From Qipengyuania sp. YIM B01966 (GTDB lineage: Bacteria > Pseudomonadota > Alphaproteobacteria > Sphingomonadales > Sphingomonadaceae): a stretch of 64,000 nt of DNA. The position numbers were made by a program, and so were the translations under genes. The DNA lies in the NCBI RefSeq assembly GCF_016461955.1, contig NZ_JADMNM010000002.1:186001-250000 (forward strand), written 5' to 3'. Below the pieces are notes generated by a model that did no database searches, was not told where the DNA came from, and saw only the letters and a list, made by a program, of their open reading frames with translations. Positions within the stretch are counted from its first letter, which is position 1, and each line of letters starts with the position of its first letter. Of this stretch, positions 1 to 7,824 are shown one piece after another.

Positions 1-2
1 AG

Positions 3-1376
3 CTGCGCTTGCGTGACATGGCCGGGCTGGTGGTGATCGACTTCATCGACATGGAGTACAGCTCCAACATTCGCAAGGTCGAGAAGTGCATGAAGGATGC
101 GCTCAAGAACGACCGTGCGCGCATCCAGATCGGCCGTATTTCCAGCTTCGGGCTGATGGAAATGAGCCGCCAGCGATTGCGGACGGGGGTGCTCGAGGCG
201 ACCACGCGCGATTGCCCGCATTGCGACGGCACCGGTCTGGTCCGCACGGCATCGAGCGCGGGCCTGTCGGCGCTGCGCCTGATCGAGGACGAGGCAGCGC
301 GCGGCAAGGGCTCGGTCATCACGTTGTCGGCCAGCACCGAAGCGGCGATCTATCTGCTGAACGAAAAGCGCGCCGATCTGCAGGAGATCGAGCACCGCTA
401 CAACGTCAAGGTGGAGGTGCTTCCCGAGGGCGAGGACGAAGGCGCCAAGATGCGCATCGCCAGCTCCGGCCCGCCGCCCGCTGAGGCCCCGCGGTTCGAC
501 CCGATCGTCGACGATGACGACGACGATTATGTCGAGGAGGATTCCGACGACCGCGAGGAGGATGATGGCGAGCGCGGTGACGGCGATGCCAGTCGCAAGC
601 GCCGCCGCTCGCGCGGGGGTCGCAATCGCAATCGTCGGCGTGAGGAGCTTGACGAGAGCACTGGTGAAGAGCGCTCGCTGGACGAGGCCGATGAGGATGA
701 GACAGCCGAACCGCATGCGGCCGATGGTGACGGTGAGGAACGCCCGAAGAAGCGTCGCCGGCGCGGCGGCCGTCGCCGGCGCGGCCGGGGTAACGGCGAA
801 AATGGCGAAAACGGCGGCTACGAGGGCGGCGACAACGGCACCCTGGAAGGTCCGGAAAATGATGCAGAACTGACGCCGACGGTGGCAGAGGCAAATGCGC
901 TTCAAGAGATCGGCGCGCAGGTCGATGCGGATATGCCCGTCGCGCCCCCGCCGCCGGGCGAAGATGAAGCGGACGTTGCCCCCGCCACCGAAGACAAGCC
1001 CAAGCGCCGTTCACGCGCCCGGAAGGCTCAGCCCGCTGCGGACATGGCTGAGGATGGGCAGGTGGCCGAAACCGCCGATAAGCCCAAGCGGGCGCCGCGC
1101 GCTCGCAAGAAGGCCGACGTGCCTGCGGAGGCGACCGCCGAGCCCGCCGAAGCCGAGGTGGCGGCCGAGCCCAAACAGCGCCGCGCGCCTCGGCGGAAAG
1201 CACCCGCCAAAGCCGAACCGGCCGAGCTGATCGCGACCGAAACGGTCGAGATCGACGTTACCGAAAGCTCACCGGCGATGCTGGCGGATCAGGAAGCACC
1301 GGTCCCGGCGAGCGCCGAGGACGACACGCCGCGTCCGGCGAAGCGCGGTTGGTGGCAGCGCACATTCGGCGATTGA
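3..1376 (+). CDS. rne: Ribonuclease E/G, C-terminal part (5' end outside window)
   Basis: Endoribonuclease that starts mRNA decay and processes rRNA and tRNA. The window opens inside the catalytic domain: the reading frame is open from base 3 and begins with the DNase I-like segment LVVIDFIDM, whose first Asp (codon 39-41) corresponds to a catalytic metal-binding Asp of E. coli RNase E. The Zn-link CPHCDGTG follows at 213-236 and the small domain after it. From about base 500 the protein becomes low-complexity: an acidic block, two Arg-rich blocks, a Gly/Asn-rich linker and Lys/Ala/Pro repeats containing two DKPKR units. This resembles the disordered RNA- and degradosome-binding arm of alphaproteobacterial RNase E. 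The last residues (RGWWQRTFGD) form a short ordered tail. Visible part is 457 aa. Identity is firm; only the N-terminus is missing. Confidence 0.95.
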   Translation: MRLRDMAGLVVIDFIDMEYSSNIRKVEKCMKDALKNDRARIQIGRISSFGLMEMSRQRLRTGVLEATTRDCPHCDGTGLVRTASSAGLSALRLIEDEAARGKGSVITLSASTEAAIYLLNEKRADLQEIEHRYNVKVEVLPEGEDEGAKMRIASSGPPPAEAPRFDPIVDDDDDDYVEEDSDDREEDDGERGDGDASRKRRRSRGGRNRNRRREELDESTGEERSLDEADEDETAEPHAADGDGEERPKKRRRRGGRRRRGRGNGENGENGGYEGGDNGTLEGPENDAELTPTVAEANALQEIGAQVDADMPVAPPPPGEDEADVAPATEDKPKRRSRARKAQPAADMAEDGQVAETADKPKRAPRARKKADVPAEATAEPAEAEVAAEPKQRRAPRRKAPAKAEPAELIATETVEIDVTESSPAMLADQEAPVPASAEDDTPRPAKRGWWQRTFGD

Positions 1377-1386
1377 TGAACGGATC

Positions 1387-1417
1387 GGCGGGGGCGGCCC
1401 GTTGGCGCGCCCCCGCC
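1387..1417. terminator. GC-rich hairpin between convergent rne and methyltransferase genes
   Basis: A perfect 10-bp stem (GGCGGGGGCG at 1387-1396 pairing with CGCCCCCGCC at 1408-1417) with an 11-base loop that can pair further (GCC/GGC). It lies 10 bases after the rne stop and 14 bases after the stop of the opposing gene, where a bidirectional terminator would be expected. There is no T-tract on either strand, so intrinsic termination is not certain; it could instead stabilise 3' ends. Confidence 0.5.
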
Positions 1418-1430
1418 ACCGGCTTCGCGA

Positions 1431-2066
1431 TCAGGCTGTGCGCACCGCCCGGCCCCACTCCATCCAGCCGAGCGGGCGCGGTGTACGAGCGATATATTCG
1501 CGGCCCATCGGCTCGACGGTAAAACCCTGATCGGCAAGCGCCACAGCGATCGGCCGCGTCAGGTGGCAATTGCCGGCGAGGCGCTTCCACACGGGCTCGA
1601 CTATCCGCTGCCAGCGCTGCACGCCCGAATCGGGCGCGCGGCCGTGCTCGACGAACAGCAGCACACCGTCAGGTTTCAGCACCCGCCGCATTTCGGCAAT
1701 CGTCCGTGGATGGTCCGTCACCGAACACAGCGTGAAGGTGCACACGATGCTGTCAAACGCAGCGTCTGCTGCCGGTATCGCCTCGCCGCCTGCCTGGTGA
1801 AAGGCGCTGTCGGCAAAGCGCCGCGCCGCGGCCGCGCGCGCGGCATCGAGCAGCGCCAGATTGGGATCGATCCCGACAAACCGGCTGATCTGCTCGGGCC
1901 GGTAGAACGGTTGATTGAGCCCGCCGCCGCAGCCCAGTTCGAACATCGCGCCGCGCGCTTGCGGCACCACCTCGGCGCGCAAACGCGTCAGTACCGGCTG
2001 GCTGCACGCGCAGCCGATCAGGCGGGGTAGGACGCGCCGTTCATAAAATCCCGGGCGACCGCTCAC
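1431..2066 (-). CDS. Class I SAM-dependent methyltransferase
   Basis: A 211-aa Rossmann-fold methyltransferase of the Methyltransf_11 type. Motif I (ELGCGGGLN, residues 43-51), the acidic loop GIDPN (65-69), the post-I region FDSIVCTFTLCSV (about 104-116) and VLKPDGVLLFVEHG are all present. Substrate unknown; small proteins of this class methylate lipids, quinones or small molecules. The start is GTG at 2066, whose bases overlap the TGA of the upstream nucleotidyltransferase gene (GTGA). It is therefore probably the last gene of a minus-strand operon with the nucleotidyltransferase and the flippase. The link to surface-polymer synthesis rests only on this context. Confidence 0.85.
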   Translation of the reverse strand: MSGRPGFYERRVLPRLIGCACSQPVLTRLRAEVVPQARGAMFELGCGGGLNQPFYRPEQISRFVGIDPNLALLDAARAAAARRFADSAFHQAGGEAIPAADAAFDSIVCTFTLCSVTDHPRTIAEMRRVLKPDGVLLFVEHGRAPDSGVQRWQRIVEPVWKRLAGNCHLTRPIAVALADQGFTVEPMGREYIARTPRPLGWMEWGRAVRTA

Positions 2067-2824
2067 GCGTCGTTCCCAGCGCGAGAGAGCACGGCGCGCA
2101 CGGCAACCAAATCGGCCAGCTTGTCCACATCGACCGCGGCCAGCCCGTCCTCCGCCGCCACCAGAGCGGCGTCGATCCCGATCCGCCGGCCCAGCCGCGC
2201 AATCCCCTCCGCCAGCGTGAGCCGCCCGAACAGATAATCGAGCAAGGTCATAGGGCCGAGGCGGGAGACAATCTTCCACGGGCGCTTGCGGTCCGCCTCG
2301 ATCCGTTGCCACGTCGCCAGCGCCGAATTGGCGGCGGGGCTGCCCAGCAGAAACAGGTTGCAGCCCGACCATTCGCCGTCGGCGAAGCGCAGATAGGTGC
2401 GCTCCGAACCCGGCAGCGCGCGCTCCACGGCATCGCGCCGGGCGAGCATCACCGCGACATCGCAAGCAGGCGGTGCATCGCGGACCAGCTGGCGCACCCA
2501 TTCAGCCCGCAGCAGCGCGTGGTCCGAGGTTGTCACCACCAGCGGCTCGCCGATCTGGGCAAAGCCCGCTGCGGCGCTGGCGCTGGGGCCCGGCGCGGGC
2601 GCGACGATCTCGGCGCCGAACTGCCCGGCCAATTGGATGATGGCAGGATCGTCAGCCACAACACCGATTCTTGCGGCGCCGGCCTCTCGCAAAGCGGCCA
2701 GCACGCGAACGATGATCGGCTGGCCGGCCACCGAGATCAGCCCCTTGTGCGACAGCTCCTCGGCCCTCGCCAGCGGGTCGCCCCCTGGCCGCGTGCCAGC
2801 CAGCACCAGCGCGTTGAAGCTCAT
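2063..2824 (-). CDS. MobA-like NTP transferase domain protein
   Basis: A 253-aa single-domain nucleotidyltransferase. The nucleotide-binding start LVLAGTRPGGDP (residues 6-17), the HKGLISVAGQPI loop (26-37) and the metal-binding Asp in VVTTSDHALL (D101) match the MobA-like NTP_transf_3 fold. Relatives make CDP-alcohols, NDP-sugars or molybdopterin cofactors; there are no molybdopterin genes nearby. The neighbours are a Wzx-like flippase and a CDP-glycerol-type glycerophosphotransferase, so making a CDP-activated precursor is a reasonable inference. ATG at 2824 overlaps the flippase stop as ATGA, which decides the start over a longer upstream reading. Confidence 0.8.
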   Translation of the reverse strand: MSFNALVLAGTRPGGDPLARAEELSHKGLISVAGQPIIVRVLAALREAGAARIGVVADDPAIIQLAGQFGAEIVAPAPGPSASAAAGFAQIGEPLVVTTSDHALLRAEWVRQLVRDAPPACDVAVMLARRDAVERALPGSERTYLRFADGEWSGCNLFLLGSPAANSALATWQRIEADRKRPWKIVSRLGPMTLLDYLFGRLTLAEGIARLGRRIGIDAALVAAEDGLAAVDVDKLADLVAVRAVLSRAGNDA

Positions 2825-4164
2825 GCAGCCGCGCTCGCACGGCGTGCATGGCGCAGCACCGACCACACCGTCGCGCTCATCAGAAGATAGGCCAGCGCCA
2901 GCCCGCCCGCCACCGCCCAGCCGACCCCGACAGGTCCGAAGCCGGCCAGGGCGAGGATGCCCACGCCCAGCGCCGCCAGCGCCACCGTACGCACGATTAG
3001 CGGATAGGTCGCGTGGCCTGTGGAATAGAGCATCGGTTCATAGGTCACCGCCGCCAGTTCGAACGACGCGCCGATGGCCAAAGGCACCAGCACCGCCGCG
3101 CCGGCAACGAATTCAGGCCCGCCAATCACCGCCAGAATGGTCTCGCCAAACAGTAGCGCGACAAGCGCGACGGTGATCCCGCCAATCCCGGCCATCGCCG
3201 TCACCTGCCGCACGAGCCGGCGGAAGGCGTGCGGGTCGGCCTCGATATGCGCCATGGCGAATTCGGGGAATACGGCCCGGGCGATCAGGGTCGAGAGCTT
3301 GCCGATGCTCTGCGCCAGCTGATCCGCCAGCCGGTACAGCCCGGCCGCGCTTGTGCCCATCAGCGCGCCCACCGCGAGCAGCGGCCCCTGCTTGTAGATC
3401 GCATCGAGGGTCGAGCTGCAATAGGTCACGCCGAAGAACGCCGACAGCCCGGCATTCTCGCGCAAGGTCTGCCGCCAGTGGCCGAAATTCTCGCGCCGCA
3501 ACGCTTGCGGCACCAGCCGGCTTGCGACCACCCAATAGGCCGCGGCTGCCAACAAATCGAACAGCGCCCAGGCGAACAGGAACCGGCCCACCGTCGCGCC
3601 GGCGAGGACGATGACGAAGGATGCGATCAAGCGGCCAGCCGGAACGATCGCTTCGACATAGGAGCCAAGATCGAACCGGTCGAGCACGCGCACGATCCCG
3701 TTGGGCGTGGTCATGCGCGACCACAGCAGCGCGCAGTTGAACGCAAACGCCATGTCGACATAGGCAGGGTTCAGGTTGAGCGCCTCGCCGAAGCCGTAAT
3801 ACACGACAAAGGCGATCACGCAGCCGACGATAGCGCCGCTGACATCGATCGCCCCGCAGAGCCAGGCCAGCCGACCGAACCGGGCCCAGTCTTGCACGTG
3901 CACCGGCGCGGCGCCGAATTTCACCAGCGTTTGCCAGGTCTGGAAACTGGCGACCGCCACCAGCGCCTGGCCGGTGCCGAAGATCAGCGAGAAGTGGCCG
4001 AACTCCTTGAGCCCGAGCGAGCGCGACAGCACCGCCAGATAGATCAGGCTGCACAGCGCGCCGAACCCCTTGCCGCCCAATAGCCAGCCGAGGTTCTTGA
4101 GAATGTTGGCGAGGCCGCTCCGCCGGGGGCGGAGCGCGGCATCCGTCTCCATCAGCGGCACCAT
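2821..4164 (-). CDS. Wzx/MATE-type polysaccharide flippase
   Basis: Integral membrane protein of about 447 aa with roughly a dozen hydrophobic segments, beginning with the characteristic N-terminal part NLGWLLGGKGFGALCSLIYLA and followed by SRSLGLKEFGHFSLIFG. This pattern fits the MOP-superfamily flippases that move lipid-linked oligosaccharide units across the inner membrane. It is the first gene of the minus-strand group flippase, nucleotidyltransferase, methyltransferase. It diverges from the glycerophosphotransferase at 4243 across about 78 bases. No strong ribosome-binding site is visible; ATG at 4164 or 4152 are both possible. Confidence 0.85.
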   Translation of the reverse strand: MVPLMETDAALRPRRSGLANILKNLGWLLGGKGFGALCSLIYLAVLSRSLGLKEFGHFSLIFGTGQALVAVASFQTWQTLVKFGAAPVHVQDWARFGRLAWLCGAIDVSGAIVGCVIAFVVYYGFGEALNLNPAYVDMAFAFNCALLWSRMTTPNGIVRVLDRFDLGSYVEAIVPAGRLIASFVIVLAGATVGRFLFAWALFDLLAAAAYWVVASRLVPQALRRENFGHWRQTLRENAGLSAFFGVTYCSSTLDAIYKQGPLLAVGALMGTSAAGLYRLADQLAQSIGKLSTLIARAVFPEFAMAHIEADPHAFRRLVRQVTAMAGIGGITVALVALLFGETILAVIGGPEFVAGAAVLVPLAIGASFELAAVTYEPMLYSTGHATYPLIVRTVALAALGVGILALAGFGPVGVGWAVAGGLALAYLLMSATVWSVLRHARRASAAA

Positions 4165-4242
4165 CGGTCTGTCACGGCGCCGTCTATGGCGCAGCGCGAA
4201 GAGCTTTGCCAAGTGACAATGCCTCGCTTATCCGCGCCCGTC

Positions 4243-5445
4243 ATGGCCCGCGCGCTGTTCCTGTTCAACCACGATGCTGCGCATCAGGTGGCGCATCTGG
4301 CGCCGGTCGCAGCGGCTATGGCGCGCGAGCATACGGACATCGAGACCGTAATCGCCTATTCGACGAGCGATATCCGCGCGCGGCTGGAGGAGCTGATCGA
4401 CCCCGCGACCTGCGCATTGATCCGGTGGGAGGAGCTTGCCCTGCCCGGCTGGGCGCGTGCCCTTGCCCGGCCGCTCGACCGGCTGCTCCCTGCCTCGCGC
4501 CTGCTGCGTTTGCGGACCAATCGCAGGCTGTTCGCCGAAGCGGACATGGTGATTTCGACCGAACGTACCTGTCTCATCGTCAAGCGCTGGCTGCCGCCCG
4601 CACAGACGCCGTTGTTTGCCAAGCTGCCACACGGCGCCGGCGACAGGAGCGTGGCCTACCACCCCGATTACCAGCGGTTCGATTACAGCTTTGTCGCCGG
4701 GCAGAAGGTGGTCGATCAACTCGCCGCGCACGGGGTTGCGCCCGAAAAACTGATTATCGTCGGCTATCCCAAGTTCGAGCAGGTCGACCTGGCCGCCCGG
4801 CCGGACTTCTTCGGCAATGGCCGCCCGACCTTCGTTTATAATCCGCACTTCGATCCGCATCTGTCGAGCTGGTACGATGCCGGGCCGGATCTGCTGCGCT
4901 GGTTCGCCAGCCCGGCAGGGCAGCAGTTCAACCTGATCTTTGCGCCCCACGTGATGCTGTTCCGCAAGGAATTGCACGCCTCGCCAGAATACCGCCGGGC
5001 CCGGCGCCGGCCTGAGATACCGCCTGAGGCCTTCACCGCGCCCAACATCCTGATCGATACCGACGGCCCGCGCCTGTTCGACATGAGCTATATGCTGAGT
5101 GCCGACGCCTATATCGGTGACGTGTCGAGCCAGGTGTACGAATTTCTCGCCCTTCCGCGCCCCTGTTTCTTCCTCGATTGCCGCGGCGCGGAGGCGCGCA
5201 GCGAGGATGACGACTGGCACCTGTTCTGGAAGGCCGGACCGGTGGTTCACGATGCAGCGGCGCTGGCGGCGATCTTGCCCGATTTCGCCAGCATCGGCGC
5301 CGCCCACCGCGCGGTGCAGCAGGACATCTTTGCCTATACAATCGATCTCGGCACCCGCCCGGCCAGTGCGCGGGCGGCCGACGCCATAGCCGCAGCGATT
5401 TTTGCGCGGGCGCGGCTTGCCCTCGTCCCGCAAGCGGCTAGATAG
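4243..5445 (+). CDS. CDP-glycerol glycerophosphotransferase family protein (TagB/TagF-like)
   Basis: A GT-B-type transferase of about 400 aa without transmembrane segments. The N-terminal half starts [15 protein letters not shown]. The conserved His-Gly of the family is seen in KLPHGAGDR (H130), followed by GYPKFEQ (174-180), [15 protein letters not shown] (198-212), FAPHVMLF (233-240) and [16 protein letters not shown] (287-302), the usual second-half signature. Teichoic-acid enzymes of this family transfer glycerol- or ribitol-phosphate from CDP-alcohol onto a lipid-linked acceptor or polymer. In a Gram-negative the acceptor is unknown. The divergent flippase and MobA-like gene suggest a phosphopolyol- or phosphosugar-containing surface glycan. 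The start at 4243 matches the family N-terminus, but ATG 4219 is also possible. Confidence 0.8.
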   Translation: MARALFLFNHDAAHQVAHLAPVAAAMAREHTDIETVIAYSTSDIRARLEELIDPATCALIRWEELALPGWARALARPLDRLLPASRLLRLRTNRRLFAEADMVISTERTCLIVKRWLPPAQTPLFAKLPHGAGDRSVAYHPDYQRFDYSFVAGQKVVDQLAAHGVAPEKLIIVGYPKFEQVDLAARPDFFGNGRPTFVYNPHFDPHLSSWYDAGPDLLRWFASPAGQQFNLIFAPHVMLFRKELHASPEYRRARRRPEIPPEAFTAPNILIDTDGPRLFDMSYMLSADAYIGDVSSQVYEFLALPRPCFFLDCRGAEARSEDDDWHLFWKAGPVVHDAAALAAILPDFASIGAAHRAVQQDIFAYTIDLGTRPASARAADAIAAAIFARARLALVPQAAR

Positions 5446-5471
5446 GCGGCACAAACAGACAGGGCATCTTG

Positions 5472-6254
5472 ATGGCGACCTTCACTCTCCCGGCCAATTC
5501 GCGCATTACCGGCAAAGGCCAGCGGCACACCGCCAGCGGTGCGGCGCGGGTGAAGCAGTTCAAGATCTACCGGTATGATCCCGACAGCGGGCAAAATCCA
5601 CGCTACGACACGTTCGAGATTGATCTCGACCAGTGCGGCCCGATGGTCCTCGATGCGCTGAACAAGATCAAGAACGAGATTGATCCCACTTTGACGTTTC
5701 GCAAATCCTGCCGCGAGGGGATTTGCGGTTCATGCTCAATGAACCTGAACGGAAAGAACGCTCTGGCCTGCACTACGGCCATCGAAGACCTGAAGGGCGA
5801 AATCCGCATCACCCCGCTGCCGCACATGGACGTGATCAAGGATTTGGTCCCAGATTTCAGCCATTTCTATGCGCAATATGCCTCGATCCGGCCGTGGTTG
5901 CAGACGGTCAGCCCTACGCCAAGCGGGAAGGAACGGTTGCAGACGCCCGAACAGCGCGAACAGCTCGACGGGCTATACGAATGCATCCTGTGCGCTTGCT
6001 GCTCCACCGCTTGCCCCAGCTATTGGTGGAATTCGGACAAGTTCCTCGGCCCGGCGATTCTGCTGCAGGCCTATCGCTGGCTGGCTGACAGCCGTGACGA
6101 GATGACGGGTGAACGGCTCGACCAGCTTGAAGACCCGTTCCGGCTCTATCGGTGCCATACGATCATGAACTGCGCCAATGTCTGCCCCAAGGGCCTTAGC
6201 CCCGCGCGCGCCATTGCCGAAATCAAGAAGATGCAGGTCACGCGCCACCTGTGA
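5472..6254 (+). CDS. sdhB: Succinate dehydrogenase iron-sulfur subunit
   Basis: Complex II electron-transfer subunit, 260 aa, membrane-associated through SdhCD. All three cluster motifs are intact: the [2Fe-2S] ligands in [10 protein letters not shown] (C80, C85, C88) with C100; the [4Fe-4S] set in [12 protein letters not shown] (from C171); and the [3Fe-4S] set with C228, C234 and C238. ATG at 5472 is used; a TTG just upstream is unlikely. The partner genes sdhC, sdhD and sdhA are not next to it, because upstream lies a polymer-biosynthesis gene. It is followed with a 4-base overlap (GTGA) by a thioesterase and then zapE, probably one operon. Confidence 0.97.
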   Translation: MATFTLPANSRITGKGQRHTASGAARVKQFKIYRYDPDSGQNPRYDTFEIDLDQCGPMVLDALNKIKNEIDPTLTFRKSCREGICGSCSMNLNGKNALACTTAIEDLKGEIRITPLPHMDVIKDLVPDFSHFYAQYASIRPWLQTVSPTPSGKERLQTPEQREQLDGLYECILCACCSTACPSYWWNSDKFLGPAILLQAYRWLADSRDEMTGERLDQLEDPFRLYRCHTIMNCANVCPKGLSPARAIAEIKKMQVTRHL

Positions 6255-6703
6255 ACGACGCGAACCCGGACTTTTTCGATTATCACGAACTGCCCGATCA
6301 GCCCGGCTGGTATAGCTGGAATCTGAGGGACAAGACGCGGTTCAACGCCGTGGTGATGGGCGAGATGATCGTCCGCACCGAAGGCGCAAGATGTCGCCTG
6401 AGGATGTTCCCCGAACGGCGGCACACCAATCTGCAGGAAATGATCCACGGGGCGACCACGCTGTCGCTGATCGACATCTCGCTGTTTGCCGCCATGCACA
6501 CGCTGACCAGCGGCAATGCCGGCCCTGCGGTGACGCTGGAGCTGAGCACGCAGTTCATTGGCGCCGGCAAGGTCGACGAGCCGCTCGATGCGGTGGTCGA
6601 GGTGATCCGCGAGACGCGCCGCATGCTGTTCCTGCGCGGCGAGGTGGTTCAGGGCGCGCATCTGGTTGCCGCCTTCAGCGGGCTGGTGCGCAAGGCTGGA
6701 TGA
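6251..6703 (+). CDS. PaaI-family hotdog thioesterase
   Basis: A 150-aa single hotdog domain. The segment [20 protein letters not shown] (residues 60-79) holds the conserved HG pair (H66-G67) and the acidic residue D75 used in PaaI-type acyl-CoA hydrolysis, followed by the central strand [13 protein letters not shown]. The physiological acyl-CoA substrate is not predictable. GTG start at 6251 overlaps the sdhB stop; its own stop overlaps the zapE start (ATGA). This indicates translational coupling in an sdhB-thioesterase-zapE unit. Confidence 0.87.
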   Translation: MNDANPDFFDYHELPDQPGWYSWNLRDKTRFNAVVMGEMIVRTEGARCRLRMFPERRHTNLQEMIHGATTLSLIDISLFAAMHTLTSGNAGPAVTLELSTQFIGAGKVDEPLDAVVEVIRETRRMLFLRGEVVQGAHLVAAFSGLVRKAG

Positions 6704-7824
6704 GCGGGATGCTGGAGCGTTACCGCGCGCTGGTCGCGGCAGGCGAATTGCGACCCGACAGCGCGCAGGAACACGCCGCCGAGGCGCTTGACCGGCTGCA
6801 GGGCGAACTCGCCGACACAAGCGACAGGGGCGGCGGGCTGCTGGGCCGGCTGTTCAAGCGTGGCCCAACACCGCGGCCGCGCGGCCTTTATCTGTGGGGC
6901 GGCGTCGGACGCGGCAAGTCGATGCTGATGGACCTGTTCGTCGAAACGCTGCCCATCACCGAAAAGCGGCGGGTCCATTTCCACGCATTCATGCTCGAAG
7001 TCGATGCGCTGATCCGCGAGGAACGTCGGCGCGAGAGCGGCGATCCGATCGCGCCGGTGGCGACAAGGATCGGGAGCGGCCTCCGCGTGCTCGCTTTTGA
7101 CGAGATGGTCGTGACCAACACCGCCGACGCGGCGATCATGGGGCGGTTGTTCACAGCGCTCATCGTGGACGAAGGCGTCACCATCGTCACCACGAGCAAT
7201 CGCGCGCCGCGCGATCTCTACAAGGACGGGCTCAACCGCGCGCTGTTCCTGCCGTTCATCGATCTGGTCGAGCGGGAGATGGATGTCATCGCGCTCAACG
7301 GCCCGGTCGATTACCGGATGGAGCGCCTTGCCGGGATCGACAATTGGCATACCCCACTTGGCGATCCGGCAACCGCCAGCGTGCGCGAGGCGTTCTTCCG
7401 CCTGACCGATTACGAACCCGAAGATGCCGCGCACGTCCCCAGCGCCGATCTCGATCTAGGCGGGGGACGCACATTGCACGTGCCCAAGAGCCTCAAGGGC
7501 GTGGCGGTGTTCAGCTTCAAGCGGCTCTGCGGCGAGAACAGAGGGGCGGCGGATTATCTCGCCATCTCACAAGCTTATCACACGGTGATCATCGTCGGCA
7601 TTCCGCGCATGGGCCCCGAAAATCGTGACATGGCGCTACGCTTCACCAAGCTGATCGACGCGTTGTACGAAAACCGGGTCAAGCTGTTCGCCACCGCGGC
7701 CGCCGAACCTGACGCGCTGTACCAGCAGGGCGATGGCGCGTTCGAATTCGAACGCACGGTCAGCCGTCTCAATGAAATGCAGAGCGCCGACTACATGGCG
7801 CTGGGCCACGGGGCGCAGGGTTAG
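6700..7824 (+). CDS. zapE: Cell division protein ZapE (AFG1-like ATPase)
   Basis: A P-loop ATPase of 374 aa of the AFG1/ZapE family, which interacts with the FtsZ ring in E. coli and is related to the mitochondrial AFG1 quality-control ATPase. Walker A is GGVGRGKS (residues 67-74), Walker B is LAFDEM (131-136), and the family signatures TSNRAPRDLYKDGLNR and FKRLCGENRGAADYLAI follow. The start is fixed by the ATGA overlap with the thioesterase gene. The stop TAG shares bases with the TAA of the convergent amidotransferase gene (TTAG, 7821-7824). Confidence 0.93.
   Translation: MSGMLERYRALVAAGELRPDSAQEHAAEALDRLQGELADTSDRGGGLLGRLFKRGPTPRPRGLYLWGGVGRGKSMLMDLFVETLPITEKRRVHFHAFMLEVDALIREERRRESGDPIAPVATRIGSGLRVLAFDEMVVTNTADAAIMGRLFTALIVDEGVTIVTTSNRAPRDLYKDGLNRALFLPFIDLVEREMDVIALNGPVDYRMERLAGIDNWHTPLGDPATASVREAFFRLTDYEPEDAAHVPSADLDLGGGRTLHVPKSLKGVAVFSFKRLCGENRGAADYLAISQAYHTVIIVGIPRMGPENRDMALRFTKLIDALYENRVKLFATAAAEPDALYQQGDGAFEFERTVSRLNEMQSADYMALGHGAQG

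Noticed and set aside
4170-4218. TGTCAC / GTGACA inverted pair in the flippase/glycerophosphotransferase divergent region
   Set aside because: 6-base arms separated by 37 bases are expected by chance; no other support.
4228-5454. Open frame of 408 codons opposite the glycerophosphotransferase gene
   Set aside because: The plus-strand frame carries family motifs, whereas this one does not.
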